Positions 32,797 to 42,049 are shown, numbered from the stretch's first letter. The stretch is DNA of 64,000 bases from Sporosarcina sp. (GCF_029257255.1 NZ_JARICI010000050.1:1-64000), one strand, 5' to 3'. Program-made: numbers and translations. Notes: generated by a model not told the origin, from the sequence alone.

Positions 32797-33942
32797 TCAT
32801 TTCTCATCTAATGGGATTCGGAAAAGAATTGATGTGCCTTCTCCAATACTCGAATTCACTGTCATTTCTCCCTTTAGCAAATCCACACGTTCTTGCATTC
32901 CAATCAAACCAAATGATTTTTCTTTTACTTCATTCGTATCAAAGCCGCAGCCCTTATCTTTCACGAGTATATTTACGGTTTCATGCATCCATTCGATTTT
33001 CACCCAGATTTCATCTGTTTTCGCATGCTTAATGCAGTTATTCACAGATTCTTGAATCATCCGGAAAATTCCTATTTCAAAATTGGAATCAAATCTTCTT
33101 TCAGAACCATTGCTCTGAAAATGAATGATGAGCGGATCCTCATATTCACTAATTGTGGATAGATACTTTTTCAATGTTGGGACAAGTCCTAAGTCATCCA
33201 ACGCCATGGGACGCAGATCATAAATGATGCGTCGTACTTCAGATAAAGCCCCTCTGACTGATTCTTTTAATTGGGATAGTTCCTGCAGTGCATTGTCCGG
33301 ACCTTGTTGAACGAATGTTTTCTCGATCAATCCTGAACGCATCAGAACATTCGCAAGCATCTGTGCCGGGCCGTCATGAATGTCACGTGAAAGCCGTTTA
33401 CGTTCTTCTTCCTGTGCTTGAATAATCTGGATGGCAAAGTCCTGTTTATGACGGGCAGTTTCAAGTGCCGCACTTACATTTTTTAAATCGGATGTTAAGT
33501 AAGTAATCACAGTGGTTACTTGATTAACAAGTTGATCAGCCCTTTCAATTGTAGAGAGCAGCAGTGCAAGTCGGCGTTCAAGTTCATCACGCCGTTCGCG
33601 CATTTGCTTTTCCTCCATTTTATTGATGGAGACGCGTACAAGCAAATCATTTGCTACACTATAGGCCTGTTTCACTTCGTCTTCGCTGTAATTGATAAAG
33701 TTCTTCGACACGTTCGCTAAGCGTTTTCTAGAGTGGCGTGACATATCTTCCAAATAATCGCCTTCTGTGATGACATGTGAAATGCTGTCTTTCACTTCCG
33801 TTAATTCCTTTTGCATTTCTTCAAAACTTTTTCGGCTTTGTTCGCTGATTAGAAATATGTCATTTTTTGATTGATCCATTACATCTACCATATTTCCAAA
33901 GATCTTCTCCATCTGTTGGATGTCAATCGCCTTCTCGTTCAA
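32797..33942 (-). CDS. degS: Cytoplasmic sensor histidine kinase DegS
   Basis: 381-aa kinase of DegU. N-terminal sensor region is a long coiled coil (about 40-175), then EEERKRLSRDIHDGPAQML with phospho-acceptor H189 (HisKA_3), and a HATPase domain with CIKHAKTDEIWV, DKGCGFD and GLIGMQERV. No membrane segment. The TTG at 33942 is chosen because GGGAGGGAG sits at the right distance and MNEKAID aligns with other DegS starts; the GTG six codons upstream overlaps that site. Confidence 0.95.
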   Translation of the reverse strand: MNEKAIDIQQMEKIFGNMVDVMDQSKNDIFLISEQSRKSFEEMQKELTEVKDSISHVITEGDYLEDMSRHSRKRLANVSKNFINYSEDEVKQAYSVANDLLVRVSINKMEEKQMRERRDELERRLALLLSTIERADQLVNQVTTVITYLTSDLKNVSAALETARHKQDFAIQIIQAQEEERKRLSRDIHDGPAQMLANVLMRSGLIEKTFVQQGPDNALQELSQLKESVRGALSEVRRIIYDLRPMALDDLGLVPTLKKYLSTISEYEDPLIIHFQSNGSERRFDSNFEIGIFRMIQESVNNCIKHAKTDEIWVKIEWMHETVNILVKDKGCGFDTNEVKEKSFGLIGMQERVDLLKGEMTVNSSIGEGTSILFRIPLDEK

Positions 33943-34092
33943 AATTACTCCCTCCCGCACCTGTCTATGTAAAAATAAGCAAAGTGAGCAGCATTGCAGT
34001 TTAGCCTAAATACTTATACACTCATATACAGTATAGCACCTAGATGATGTAAAAGTATTATAAGTATATTACAAATGCAGGGGGTACGACAA

Positions 34093-34725
34093 ATGCGAGC
34101 AAATTATAAAACCGTCAATCATTTTGGAGAAAGTGAATTCGTGATTCAAAAATCGCGTTTCCTTTCATTTGTCAAACGGGCAGAGACAGAAGAAGAAGCT
34201 TTGGAATTTATTCAGGAAATCAAGAAACAGCATCATTCCGCCACGCATAATTGCTCAGCATATATAATAGGTGAACATGACCAAATTCAAAAAGCGAATG
34301 ATGACGGGGAACCTTCCGGGACCGCCGGCGTTCCAATCTTGGAGGTTCTAAAAAAGCAGCATCTTAAAGATACCGTCATCGTCGTAACACGCTATTTCGG
34401 AGGCATCAAGCTCGGCGGAGGAGGTTTAATCCGCGCTTACGGCAAGGCTGCATCCGAAGGTATTGCCGCAACAGGCGCTGTCGAAAGAAAATTGCATGTA
34501 CTCATTAAAACTTCCATAGACTATACATGGCTCGGCAAAGTCGAGAATGAAGTCCGGCAGTCAGACTATCCTTTAGAAGAGATCGTCTATGAAGAGGACG
34601 TCGGTTTGTTTTTATATGTTCCTGTCGAAGAAGAAAAGCTTTTCCGGGACTGGATGATGGAGATGACAAACGGCCAGGCGGAAATGACTGTGATTCGTCA
34701 CAAGTTTTTGGAATTCACTGTTTGA
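34093..34725 (+). CDS. yvyE: YigZ/YvyE (IMPACT) family protein
   Basis: 210-aa protein with an N-terminal IMPACT/UPF0029 domain (KSRFLSFVKRAETEEEA, HHSATHNCSAYIIG, NDDGEPSGTAGVPIL, TRYFGGIKLGGGGL) and a C-terminal DUF1949 ferredoxin-like domain from about residue 135. Thought to bind or process RNA/protein in translation control. It lies beside degS in B. subtilis as well. ATG at 34093 follows AGGGGG; an ATG at 34075 has no ribosome site. Divergent from degS. Confidence 0.92.
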   Translation: MRANYKTVNHFGESEFVIQKSRFLSFVKRAETEEEALEFIQEIKKQHHSATHNCSAYIIGEHDQIQKANDDGEPSGTAGVPILEVLKKQHLKDTVIVVTRYFGGIKLGGGGLIRAYGKAASEGIAATGAVERKLHVLIKTSIDYTWLGKVENEVRQSDYPLEEIVYEEDVGLFLYVPVEEEKLFRDWMMEMTNGQAEMTVIRHKFLEFTV

Positions 34726-34841
34726 ATACTATACGTATGTTGAAAAAACAGGTATAATAGCGGAAGGTGTTTCTTTTCGGCTGTTTTTTTGCTTAATTTG
34801 CCATTGACGGCTTTTTACGCCGTACATTTTGGAGGTATATA

Positions 34842-35882
34842 ATGAAAAGAAAAGATTATAAAAAAAAGAAGAAGTCCTCATCAAAAACCAGACTCTTCTT
34901 AAAAATATTCCTATCGCTATTTCTTGCTGTAGTGGGAGTGGGTGCCGTGTACGCTGCGAAACTGCATAACCAAACAGTAGATGTCCTGGACCGTTCCTAT
35001 GAACCACTCGCAAAAAAAAATTCACAACAAGAAATGCGAGTAGAACCTGCGAAGGATAAAGTATCTATTCTTCTTGTAGGAGTTGATGAAAGTGAAGCCC
35101 GCAAGGAAAATGAAGAAAACGGACGTTCCGACGCTCTGATTTTGGCGACACTTAATCCTAAACATAAGAGTGTAAAACTCGTGAGCATTCCCCGTGACTC
35201 GTATGTATATATTCCAAAAGTCGATCACAAAGACAAAATTACACACGCGCACGCTTACGGAGGCACCGCTGCTTCCATCGATGCAGTGGAAGAGCTTTTC
35301 GATATTCCCATTAACTATTACGTCAAGATGAACTTTAATGCGTTTATCGATGTAGTGGATGCACTGGGTGGAGTAGAAGTTGAAGTACCGTATGAACGAA
35401 TCGAAAAAGATGAAAATGATAAAAACGCGATCCACTTAATGCCGGGTATGCAGCGGTTAGACGGACGCCATGCACTCGCTTTAGCACGGACACGCAAACT
35501 GGACAGCGATATCGAACGAGGCAAACGTCAGCAGATGATCCTTCAAGCGATGATCAAGGAAGCAACTTCGGTCAAATCAATCACCAAATACGGTGATGTC
35601 ATCAGCGCGCTTGGCGATAATATGAAAACAGACATGACGTCGAAGCAAATGCTATCTTTCATTGAATATGTGAAAAGCGGAATGCCAGAAGTCGATACAC
35701 TCAGTCTGAATGGTTATGATGACTGGTCTACGGGTGTTTATTATTACAAGCTGGATGAACAGGATTTAGAAGATACGAAACAAATCTTAAAATCTCACCT
35801 TGGCCTCATTCCAGACTCCTCTTCCCTGACGGAGCTGGATACAAACCAAGCATCCCCGCCTTCTGAGGTCGCCCATCAATAA
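34842..35882 (+). CDS. LytR-CpsA-Psr family wall-polymer ligase
   Basis: 346-aa membrane-anchored enzyme moving lipid-linked wall polymers (teichoic acid or other glycopolymer) onto peptidoglycan. A very basic N-terminus (KKKKKSSSK) precedes one membrane helix (about 20-42); the LCP domain (about 70-300) has LILATLNPKHKSVKLVSIPR, DALGGVEV and GRHALALARTRK with the arginines that bind pyrophosphate. In B. subtilis the corresponding lytR/tagU genes lie near degSU and tagO, as here. Confidence 0.93.
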   Translation: MKRKDYKKKKKSSSKTRLFLKIFLSLFLAVVGVGAVYAAKLHNQTVDVLDRSYEPLAKKNSQQEMRVEPAKDKVSILLVGVDESEARKENEENGRSDALILATLNPKHKSVKLVSIPRDSYVYIPKVDHKDKITHAHAYGGTAASIDAVEELFDIPINYYVKMNFNAFIDVVDALGGVEVEVPYERIEKDENDKNAIHLMPGMQRLDGRHALALARTRKLDSDIERGKRQQMILQAMIKEATSVKSITKYGDVISALGDNMKTDMTSKQMLSFIEYVKSGMPEVDTLSLNGYDDWSTGVYYYKLDEQDLEDTKQILKSHLGLIPDSSSLTELDTNQASPPSEVAHQ

Positions 35883-35895
35883 GTTATAGTAATAG

Positions 35896-35936
35896 AAACG
35901 AGTGACGAACCAATTGGTTCTCGTTACTCGTTTTTT
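35896..35936 (+). terminator. Terminator after the LCP ligase gene
   Basis: AAACGAGT/ACTCGTTT outer stem with a further CGA/TCG and ACC/GGT, followed by TTTTTT. Confidence 0.85.
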
Positions 35937-35940
35937 ATAT

Positions 35941-36046
35941 TATTTGACGCCTTATTCGCCGTATGAGCGCAGGCGCCGAGCCTATCCCACACTTGCAAAA
36001 CTAGTATGAGCAGTTGTTGAAGTTTTATGAGCAAGCCATTTTTAAA
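35941..36046. repeat. Five-unit 21-bp-period array between convergent genes
   Basis: Unit starts TATTTG (35941), TATGAGCGC (35962), TATCCC (35983), TATGAGC (36005), TATGAGC (36026): spacings 21, 21, 22, 21. Same core as the array at 9975, again between two opposed terminators. Confidence 0.72.
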
Positions 36047-36054
36047 ATACACAC

Positions 36055-36089
36055 AAAAAACTCCCAGCCGCCACATGTGCGGATGAGAG
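36055..36089 (-). terminator. Terminator after tagO
   Basis: CTCCCA/TGAGAG with inner CCGC/GCGG and ACATGT, followed by TTTTTT on the minus strand. Confidence 0.78.
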
Positions 36090-36103
36090 CCTTGTTGTTA
36101 TTT

Positions 36104-37153
36104 TTATTTACCAATCATACGGACTAGATTTAACAGCGGGCGGTAGTTCGCGCCTGCCAGTCCAATTAATTCAACGAATAATTCAATGACAATCAGCATG
36201 ACGAACAGGAGTAATAATGCACCCCATACGGTTGCCTGCGAGAACAATACAGCTGCTGATCCAAACAATATGGCAATCCCGTAAATCGTCAGTACAGCTT
36301 GTCTATGTGAAAAACCTGCTCGCAACAGACAGTGATGCAAATGCGATTTATCTGCAGCTGTAATCGACTGTTTCATTCGAACACGTCTGACGATTGCAAA
36401 AAACGTATCAGAAATCGGAACACCTAGCATGATGATAGGGAATACTAAAGATACTACCGTTACATTCTTAAATCCGAGAAGCGCCAGTACTGATATCATG
36501 AAGCCAAGGAATAATGACCCCGTATCACCCATAAATATTTTCGCCGGATGAAAGTTGTAAATCAAGAATCCAAGCGAACTGGCTGCTAATATAGACGCTG
36601 TGGCTGCAACGAAGAAGTTCCCCATCATCGCTGCCATCACCGTAATGGCAATAAGTGCGATGGTTGAAACACCTGCTGCTAAACCGTCAAGACCATCAAT
36701 CAGGTTAATGGCATTTGTGATACCAATAATCCAAATGACTGTAATTGGAATACTCATGTAGCCGAAGTCTAGCTGTCCTAGTAATGGTAGGTTAATGAAT
36801 TCGATTTGCAAGCCGCCCCAAAGGACGACAACTAACGCAGCTACCAGCTGACCTGAAGCTTTTGCTCTCGCTGTAATTTCCAGCATATCATCTAAAAAGC
36901 CAATCAGGACGATCAATAATGCACCGACTAAAAAACCGATTTCATTCACATGTTCGTCTTGCGGCAATAAAATTGCATATCCAATAATAAACGCACCGAA
37001 AATAGCCAATCCACCAATTCGAGGCATAATTCTCGCATGGACTTTTCTGTAATTGGGACGGTCAACCGCACCTATACGAAAAGCGAGTTTGATGACAAGT
37101 GGTGTAAGTATGACGGCAGCGATGAAAGCTGCAGCCATTGCGATGAATATCAT
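36104..37153 (-). CDS. tagO: Undecaprenyl-phosphate N-acetylglucosaminyl 1-phosphate transferase TagO
   Basis: 349-aa membrane enzyme (about ten or eleven helices) of the MraY/WecA family that starts wall-polymer synthesis by putting GlcNAc-1-P on undecaprenyl phosphate. Catalytic motifs: FLDDMLEI near 88, NAINLIDGLDGLAAG near 145, FMGDTGSLFLGF near 207 and the sugar-specificity segment DKSHLHHCLL near 275. Supplies lipid-linked precursor used by LCP ligases. Confidence 0.94.
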   Translation of the reverse strand: MIFIAMAAAFIAAVILTPLVIKLAFRIGAVDRPNYRKVHARIMPRIGGLAIFGAFIIGYAILLPQDEHVNEIGFLVGALLIVLIGFLDDMLEITARAKASGQLVAALVVVLWGGLQIEFINLPLLGQLDFGYMSIPITVIWIIGITNAINLIDGLDGLAAGVSTIALIAITVMAAMMGNFFVAATASILAASSLGFLIYNFHPAKIFMGDTGSLFLGFMISVLALLGFKNVTVVSLVFPIIMLGVPISDTFFAIVRRVRMKQSITAADKSHLHHCLLRAGFSHRQAVLTIYGIAILFGSAAVLFSQATVWGALLLLFVMLIVIELFVELIGLAGANYRPLLNLVRMIGK

Positions 37154-37491
37154 GTCTTTCCTCCCCGATTAGCAATAAAGTTCATATTGCATTTCATTAT
37201 AGCACGGTTGCTGCTAGATTTCACTACTAAGTGCACGTACCCTTCTCTTTCCCATGGACGCTCGCTTGTAAACTATAAATACGGCTAGGTAAGCGACGGA
37301 CACATGTCCTTTTTTTGTATGTCTAATCTAGACGCTTATTAGATGAAAGAAGTTCCGTGTCGTTAAAATTCACCAGCCATCACCGCATTTGCTGAAGGTT
37401 TTTATCAAAGATAGTCTTTTGCATGGCTTTTTGATAAAATAGAAAGGAATCTCTCATTTAGAAAGAGGTTTATTAAAGGAGCGTCTAAATT
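37154..37491. other. 338-base gap upstream of secA2
   Basis: No gene seen. It holds a GGACACATGTCC palindrome followed by seven Ts (37300-37318), a possible small terminator or attenuator, and the inverted repeat described at 37400-37439. A clear sigma-A promoter pair was not found. Confidence 0.55.
37400..37439. promoter_or_regulatory. 10-bp inverted repeat upstream of secA2
   Basis: Perfect arms TTTTATCAAA (37400-37409) and TTTGATAAAA (37430-37439) with a 20-base centre, ending 52 bases before the secA2 ATG. It could be an operator or a leader stem. Confidence 0.5.
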
Positions 37492-39858
37492 ATGTTGAGT
37501 ATCTTTAAGCGAAAAACTGGGACGAGTGAGCGACAGCTGCGCAGGTACCGTAAAATCGTGGAGCAGATCAATTCACTTGAGCCTAAATACATTGCTATGT
37601 CGGACGATGATTTATCAGGTATGACGGATCAATTTAAAGAGCAGCTGGAAGGCGGAGCAACGATCAAAACGATCTTGCCTGATGCATTCGCCGTTGTACG
37701 CGAAGCTTCCAAGCGCGTTCTCGGTATGCGTCATTTCGATGTCCAATTAATTGGCGGAGCTGTTTTGACAGAAGGTAATATTTCTGAGATGCCGACGGGT
37801 GAAGGTAAAACACTCGTTGCTTCCCTCCCCTCTTACGTAAGAGCGTTAGAAGGAAAAGGTGTCCACGTCATCACGGTCAACGATTATTTGGCGAAACGTG
37901 ACTACGAGCAGATTGGGCAGATCCATCGTTTCCTTGGACTGACTGTCGGATTGAATGTGCCGATGATGCAGGGTCCTGAAAAACAAGCGGCCTATCAATC
38001 TGATATCACATACGGTGTGGGAACAGAATTCGGTTTCGACTATCTGCGTGACAATATGGTGCAGCATCCTTCGCAGAAAGTACAGCGACCGTATCATTTT
38101 GCCATTATCGATGAAGTCGACAGTGTACTGATCGATGAAGCGAAAACACCGCTGATTGTCGCAGGTAAAATGCAGGCGGACACAGATCTGCACCTTATTG
38201 CTGCACGCTTGGCGAAACGCTTCAAAAAGGATGAAGATTTCGAGTTTGATGATGCAACAAAAGCTACTTCATTGACGGAACAAGGAATCGAAAAAGTCGA
38301 GAAAGCATTCGGCATCGATAACTTATACGATTTGGATCACCAGACGCTTTACCATTATGTCATTCAGGCCGTTCGCGCATACGTCATCTTCAAGCGCGAT
38401 GTGGATTACATTGTACGTGACGGAAAAATCGAACTGGTCGATATGTTCACCGGACGTATCATGGAAGGCCGTACGCTTTCTGACGGACTGCACCAAGCGA
38501 TCGAAGCAAAAGAAGGCGTCGAAATTACAGATGAAAATAAAGCGCAGGCGCAGATTACCATTCAAAACTACTTCCGTATGTATCCAAGACTGTGCGGTAT
38601 GACGGGTACAGCAAAAACGCAGGATAAAGAATTCCGCGAAGTATATAATATGGAAGTTATTCAGATTCCAACTAACCGTCCGCGTGCGCGAATTGATTCT
38701 CCTGATTTCGTATATAGGACGATTGAAGAAAAATATAAAGCTGTGGCAAAAGAGGTCGCAGCACGCCACGCAACAGGCCAGCCGATTCTCGTTGGTACCA
38801 CTTCGATTTTGCAGTCAGAAGCGGTTGCCAAGCATTTAAGAGAAAAAGGTTTGTCATTCCACCTGTTGAATGCGAAAAGCGTCGAGCAAGAAGTGGAGTT
38901 AATTTCACAGGCCGGACAGCACGGACATATTACGGTAGCTACGAATATGGCAGGGCGCGGTACTGATATCGTGCTTGGTGAAGGTGTTGAAGAGAACGGC
39001 GGATTGTTTGTACTTGGTACAGAAAAGCATGAAAGCCGTCGTGTAGACAACCAGTTACGCGGGCGTTCTGGACGTCAGGGCGACCACGGCGAAAGCCAAT
39101 TCTATCTTTCATTGGAGGATGAAATGTACATCCGATTCTCTCCAGAAGAGCTAGAAAAGTTCCTGACGAAAGTACGCACTGATGAAACTGGAAAAGTACA
39201 GAATCCTGAAGTGCATGAATTGACGGAACGTACACAGCGAATCGTCGAAGGCGCTCACTTCTCCATGCGTGAGTACAATTTGAAGCTGGATGATGTCATC
39301 AACGACCAGCGTGAAGTTATCTATTCATTGCGTAACCGTGTGCTAGAAGGAAATGATATCTTCGAAATGCTGAAGACGATGCTTTCAGAAACGGTAGAAT
39401 TCGTTGTACTCGATAGCTGCCCTGACAATGAAATTGCTGATCACTGGGATTTCGACCGCATACAACGTACGATGAACTCACTGTTGCTGACCCCTGTCGA
39501 ATTGCCAGATTCATTGGATAAAACAGCTGATATTCTCAAGCAATACGATGAAAGAATGGAAGAGTTGTTTGCATTTATCGACACATTCACTGATAATGAA
39601 CAGGTAAGCCAGCTACTTCCGCAAGTTATGCTGAGTTATCTGGATACCATGTGGGTCAAGCATTTGGAAGTCATGACTCGCCTCAAAGAAGGAATCGGTT
39701 TGCGTTCTTACGGACAAGAAGATCCAATGCGTATTTACCAGCGTGAAGGCCTGCAATTATTTGGCAAGCACTATCAGCGTCTGCGCCGTGACATTGCGTC
39801 CGAAATCATCGCATTCATGAAGCAATTACACACACAAGAACAGGAGGTTTCCCAATGA
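37492..39858 (+). CDS. secA2: Accessory Sec system translocase ATPase SecA2
   Basis: 788-aa motor for a subset of exported proteins, in Bacillus anthracis the S-layer proteins. Walker A MPTGEGKTLVA around K106, Walker B IIDEVDSVLIDEAKTPL near 205, VATNMAGRGTDIVLG near 483, and the RRVDNQLRGRSGRQGD region near 520. It lacks the C-terminal zinc-binding tail of housekeeping SecA and ends QEQEVSQ, fitting SecA2. AAAGGAG precedes the ATG. The stop overlaps the slaP start by four bases. Confidence 0.93.
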   Translation: MLSIFKRKTGTSERQLRRYRKIVEQINSLEPKYIAMSDDDLSGMTDQFKEQLEGGATIKTILPDAFAVVREASKRVLGMRHFDVQLIGGAVLTEGNISEMPTGEGKTLVASLPSYVRALEGKGVHVITVNDYLAKRDYEQIGQIHRFLGLTVGLNVPMMQGPEKQAAYQSDITYGVGTEFGFDYLRDNMVQHPSQKVQRPYHFAIIDEVDSVLIDEAKTPLIVAGKMQADTDLHLIAARLAKRFKKDEDFEFDDATKATSLTEQGIEKVEKAFGIDNLYDLDHQTLYHYVIQAVRAYVIFKRDVDYIVRDGKIELVDMFTGRIMEGRTLSDGLHQAIEAKEGVEITDENKAQAQITIQNYFRMYPRLCGMTGTAKTQDKEFREVYNMEVIQIPTNRPRARIDSPDFVYRTIEEKYKAVAKEVAARHATGQPILVGTTSILQSEAVAKHLREKGLSFHLLNAKSVEQEVELISQAGQHGHITVATNMAGRGTDIVLGEGVEENGGLFVLGTEKHESRRVDNQLRGRSGRQGDHGESQFYLSLEDEMYIRFSPEELEKFLTKVRTDETGKVQNPEVHELTERTQRIVEGAHFSMREYNLKLDDVINDQREVIYSLRNRVLEGNDIFEMLKTMLSETVEFVVLDSCPDNEIADHWDFDRIQRTMNSLLLTPVELPDSLDKTADILKQYDERMEELFAFIDTFTDNEQVSQLLPQVMLSYLDTMWVKHLEVMTRLKEGIGLRSYGQEDPMRIYQREGLQLFGKHYQRLRRDIASEIIAFMKQLHTQEQEVSQ

Positions 39859-40763
39859 AACTCTTCAACCTATTTAAAAAGACAGATAAAACTGGGTTAG
39901 ACAGTACAGTGGAATCCAATGAAATTCTAGAAAACGGTGGCAACACCTCTGGCAATAAAGATATTGAAACAGCTCTTTCTCTTCATCCAGAATGGACTCT
40001 GACACAGGAGCAAGAGTATGTGTTCCGTTTCCTTGCCAATGAACTGGAACCATTAAAACCAAATCAAATTTCATTGTCAGGGATCGATATAGACTATGAA
40101 CCTGCCAATGACAGCTGGCTCGTCAAATCGTTCTTCCGTTCTTCACTAGATCAGGCAATTACGGTAGGATCTATTGAATTACTATTGATTGACGAAGATG
40201 GCAACACAGCAGCTTCAGCGGAGTTTGATTTAAACGAACTGGGCGAAATTCCTGCCCGCAGTGCTCGCCCATGGGTATTCGTATTTGAACCGAAAGATCA
40301 GCTTGCAGAGGAAGTTCCTGCTACAAACTGGAAGCTCGCGTTCAACGTACACTCCATGATGCCGCACCAATTGGAACTGGCTCCTTCATGGGAAGAACAG
40401 CTTCCGGCCGAACAAAAAGAAGCACTTGCTGAAGTAGTGGCAGGTCTTCCTAAATTGAAGCCGCGCGAAGTAAATATCGCAGGTTTCCAAATACAGAAGC
40501 AGGAAGATGCTAATATTGCAGCTTCTGTATTTGTCCGTAACGGTCACTCGAAGCAGATCAATATCGAAAAGCTTCCACTTGAGCTGATTGATGCAACCGG
40601 CGATCTGGTTGCAAGAGGAACATTTGAATTGAATCCTCCTCTTTCAGTAAAAGCGAACAGCACTACCCCGTGGACATTCATTTATCCAACAGAACTGATT
40701 AAAAAGGACGAGCCAGATTTCTCACGCTGGACGATCCGAGTACCGCAAGATTCTACAAACTAA
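39855..40763 (+). CDS. slaP: Accessory Sec S-layer assembly protein SlaP
   Basis: 302-aa cytoplasmic protein with two copies of a roughly 120-residue SLAP domain: about 47-165 (LHPEWTLTQEQEYVF...RPWVFVFEPKDQL) and about 170-298 (LAPSWEEQLPAEQKE...TTPWTFIYPTELI). Each has a helix, then a beta-rich part with an ISLSGIDI or VNIAGFQI strand. In B. anthracis SlaP works with SecA2 to secrete and assemble S-layer proteins. Start overlaps the secA2 stop (ATGA), and an AGGAGG site lies in the end of secA2. Confidence 0.9.
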   Translation: MKLFNLFKKTDKTGLDSTVESNEILENGGNTSGNKDIETALSLHPEWTLTQEQEYVFRFLANELEPLKPNQISLSGIDIDYEPANDSWLVKSFFRSSLDQAITVGSIELLLIDEDGNTAASAEFDLNELGEIPARSARPWVFVFEPKDQLAEEVPATNWKLAFNVHSMMPHQLELAPSWEEQLPAEQKEALAEVVAGLPKLKPREVNIAGFQIQKQEDANIAASVFVRNGHSKQINIEKLPLELIDATGDLVARGTFELNPPLSVKANSTTPWTFIYPTELIKKDEPDFSRWTIRVPQDSTN

Positions 40764-40772
40764 TAAAACGTT

Positions 40773-40823
40773 AGAAGCTGCCCGAACAGTCATTTAATAT
40801 GACTACCGGACAGCTTCTTTTTT
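40773..40823 (+). terminator. Terminator after slaP
   Basis: AGAAGCTG/CAGCTTCT outer stem, inner CCG/CGG and AGTCAT/ATGACT, followed by a run of Ts. Confidence 0.9.
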
Positions 40824-40857
40824 GTATAGCTATATTGAATGGCCGGCTGCAGAGTGG

Positions 40858-40920
40858 TTTGGTTCGTCGGAAGCAAGTTTTGGTTCGTTCCCGCTTTAGT
40901 TTGGCTCGTTTCTCCTTTTT
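40858..40920. repeat. Three 21-bp units in the slaP/NlpC gap
   Basis: TTTGGTTCG at 40858, TTTGGTTCG at 40879 and TTTGGCTCG at 40900, exactly 21 bases apart. The core differs from the TATGAGCGC arrays, but the period and the convergent position are the same. Confidence 0.7.
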
Positions 40921-40928
40921 TACAAAAC

Positions 40929-40960
40929 AAAAAATCGATCCCCCTATTGGAAGACCGATT
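40929..40960 (-). terminator. Terminator after the NlpC/P60 gene
   Basis: AATCGATCCCCC/GGAAGACCGATT stem with G-T pairs, followed by TTTTT on the minus strand. Confidence 0.72.
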
Positions 40961-40970
40961 GAAGTTTGTC

Positions 40971-41450
40971 TTATTTAGCTGCTACCGGATTAACACCTGC
41001 AATACGCTTTGCACCTACATAGCGCTTGCCCCAGTAATATGGATCGTTTAATTTATCAACACGTACACCTTTAGATGTTGAAGCATGTGCGAATTTTCCG
41101 TCCCCTACATAAATACCTACGTGAGATACACCGCGGCCGCTAGTATTAAAGAATACTAGATCGCCTGATGTGAGGTTGGATTTTTTCACTGCTTGTCCAG
41201 ACGCGTACATACCGCCTGATGTGCGTGCTACTTTAAGTCCGTTTTGTGCAAATACATAACCGACATAGCCTGAGCAGTCAAAGCCTGCTTTTGTTGTACC
41301 GCCGTAACGGTATTTAATACCTGTAAGGCTTGTTGCTGTTTTTGTGATGTTAGTAGCATGTGTTGATGCATCTGCTTGTCCAGCGAAAGGAGCGACGAGT
41401 AATAAAATAGACATTGCCAAGACTAAAAACGTTTTCTTCAATAAGTTCAT
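40971..41450 (-). CDS. Secreted NlpC/P60 endopeptidase
   Basis: 159-aa cell-wall hydrolase cutting stem-peptide bonds (gamma-D-Glu-diamino acid type). Signal peptide 1-28 (LLKKTFLVLAMSILLLVAPF...AQAD/AS), then a single NlpC/P60 domain with catalytic Cys in GFDCSGYVGYV, His in GVSHVGIYVGDG and a third residue in FAHAST. No wall-binding domain. Its domain is closely related to that of the SLH protein at 52553 (GDLVFFNTSGRGVSHVG in both). Confidence 0.9.
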   Translation of the reverse strand: MNLLKKTFLVLAMSILLLVAPFAGQADASTHATNITKTATSLTGIKYRYGGTTKAGFDCSGYVGYVFAQNGLKVARTSGGMYASGQAVKKSNLTSGDLVFFNTSGRGVSHVGIYVGDGKFAHASTSKGVRVDKLNDPYYWGKRYVGAKRIAGVNPVAAK

Positions 41451-41703
41451 GTGTTCCTCCGATATAATTATATGTATTTTTGGTAACTTGCTAACCTTTT
41501 ATGTTGAATTAACTTTATCATTTATCAAACGCTGGTTATATTACAGTTATGTAACAGAATTATGTCGAATCCGTAATATCTGTTACTTTTGAAACACTTT
41601 GCAATATTACATTCATTTTTTCATGTTTTATTATGTGAGGGGAGACTGTTTGAAAAGGATAAAATATCGAGTTATAGTATATAGAAAGTAAGCGGAACGG
41701 AGA

Positions 41704-41834
41704 TCGTTCCCCTACGTTCCGGGCGGACGCTTTCCCGAGGGCGTGGCTTGAGCCACTCGTTCGCTTCGCTTCCTGCGGGGTCTCAAGACTCACGCTAATC
41801 CTCCGGGAGTCGCCGCCCTGCACTTCGGTCCACT
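41704..41834 (+). repeat. Structured intergenic repeat, left module, copy D
   Basis: Same fold as copy C: CCCGAGG facing TCCGGGAG, GCGTG (41741)/CACGC (41791), TTGAG (41748)/CTCAA (41782), and the end GCCGCCCTGCACTTCGGTC. Confidence 0.87.
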
Positions 41835-42049
41835 AGTTATGTTTGCAATACATTTTATGTATATTGAGCTTTGAAAAGGTATTCTGTATTCAAGTCGAGG
41901 ATACTGTTATTGTTTTGCTAACCTCACTCTTTATGTAGTAAAAACTTAATAAGTGCAGTGGCGTATTTCAAGCCCAATAGTATGTTGGATACTGCCAACT
42001 TACTTAGCGATGGTAATACATATATTCTTAAAAACAGCAAGCCACTGTA

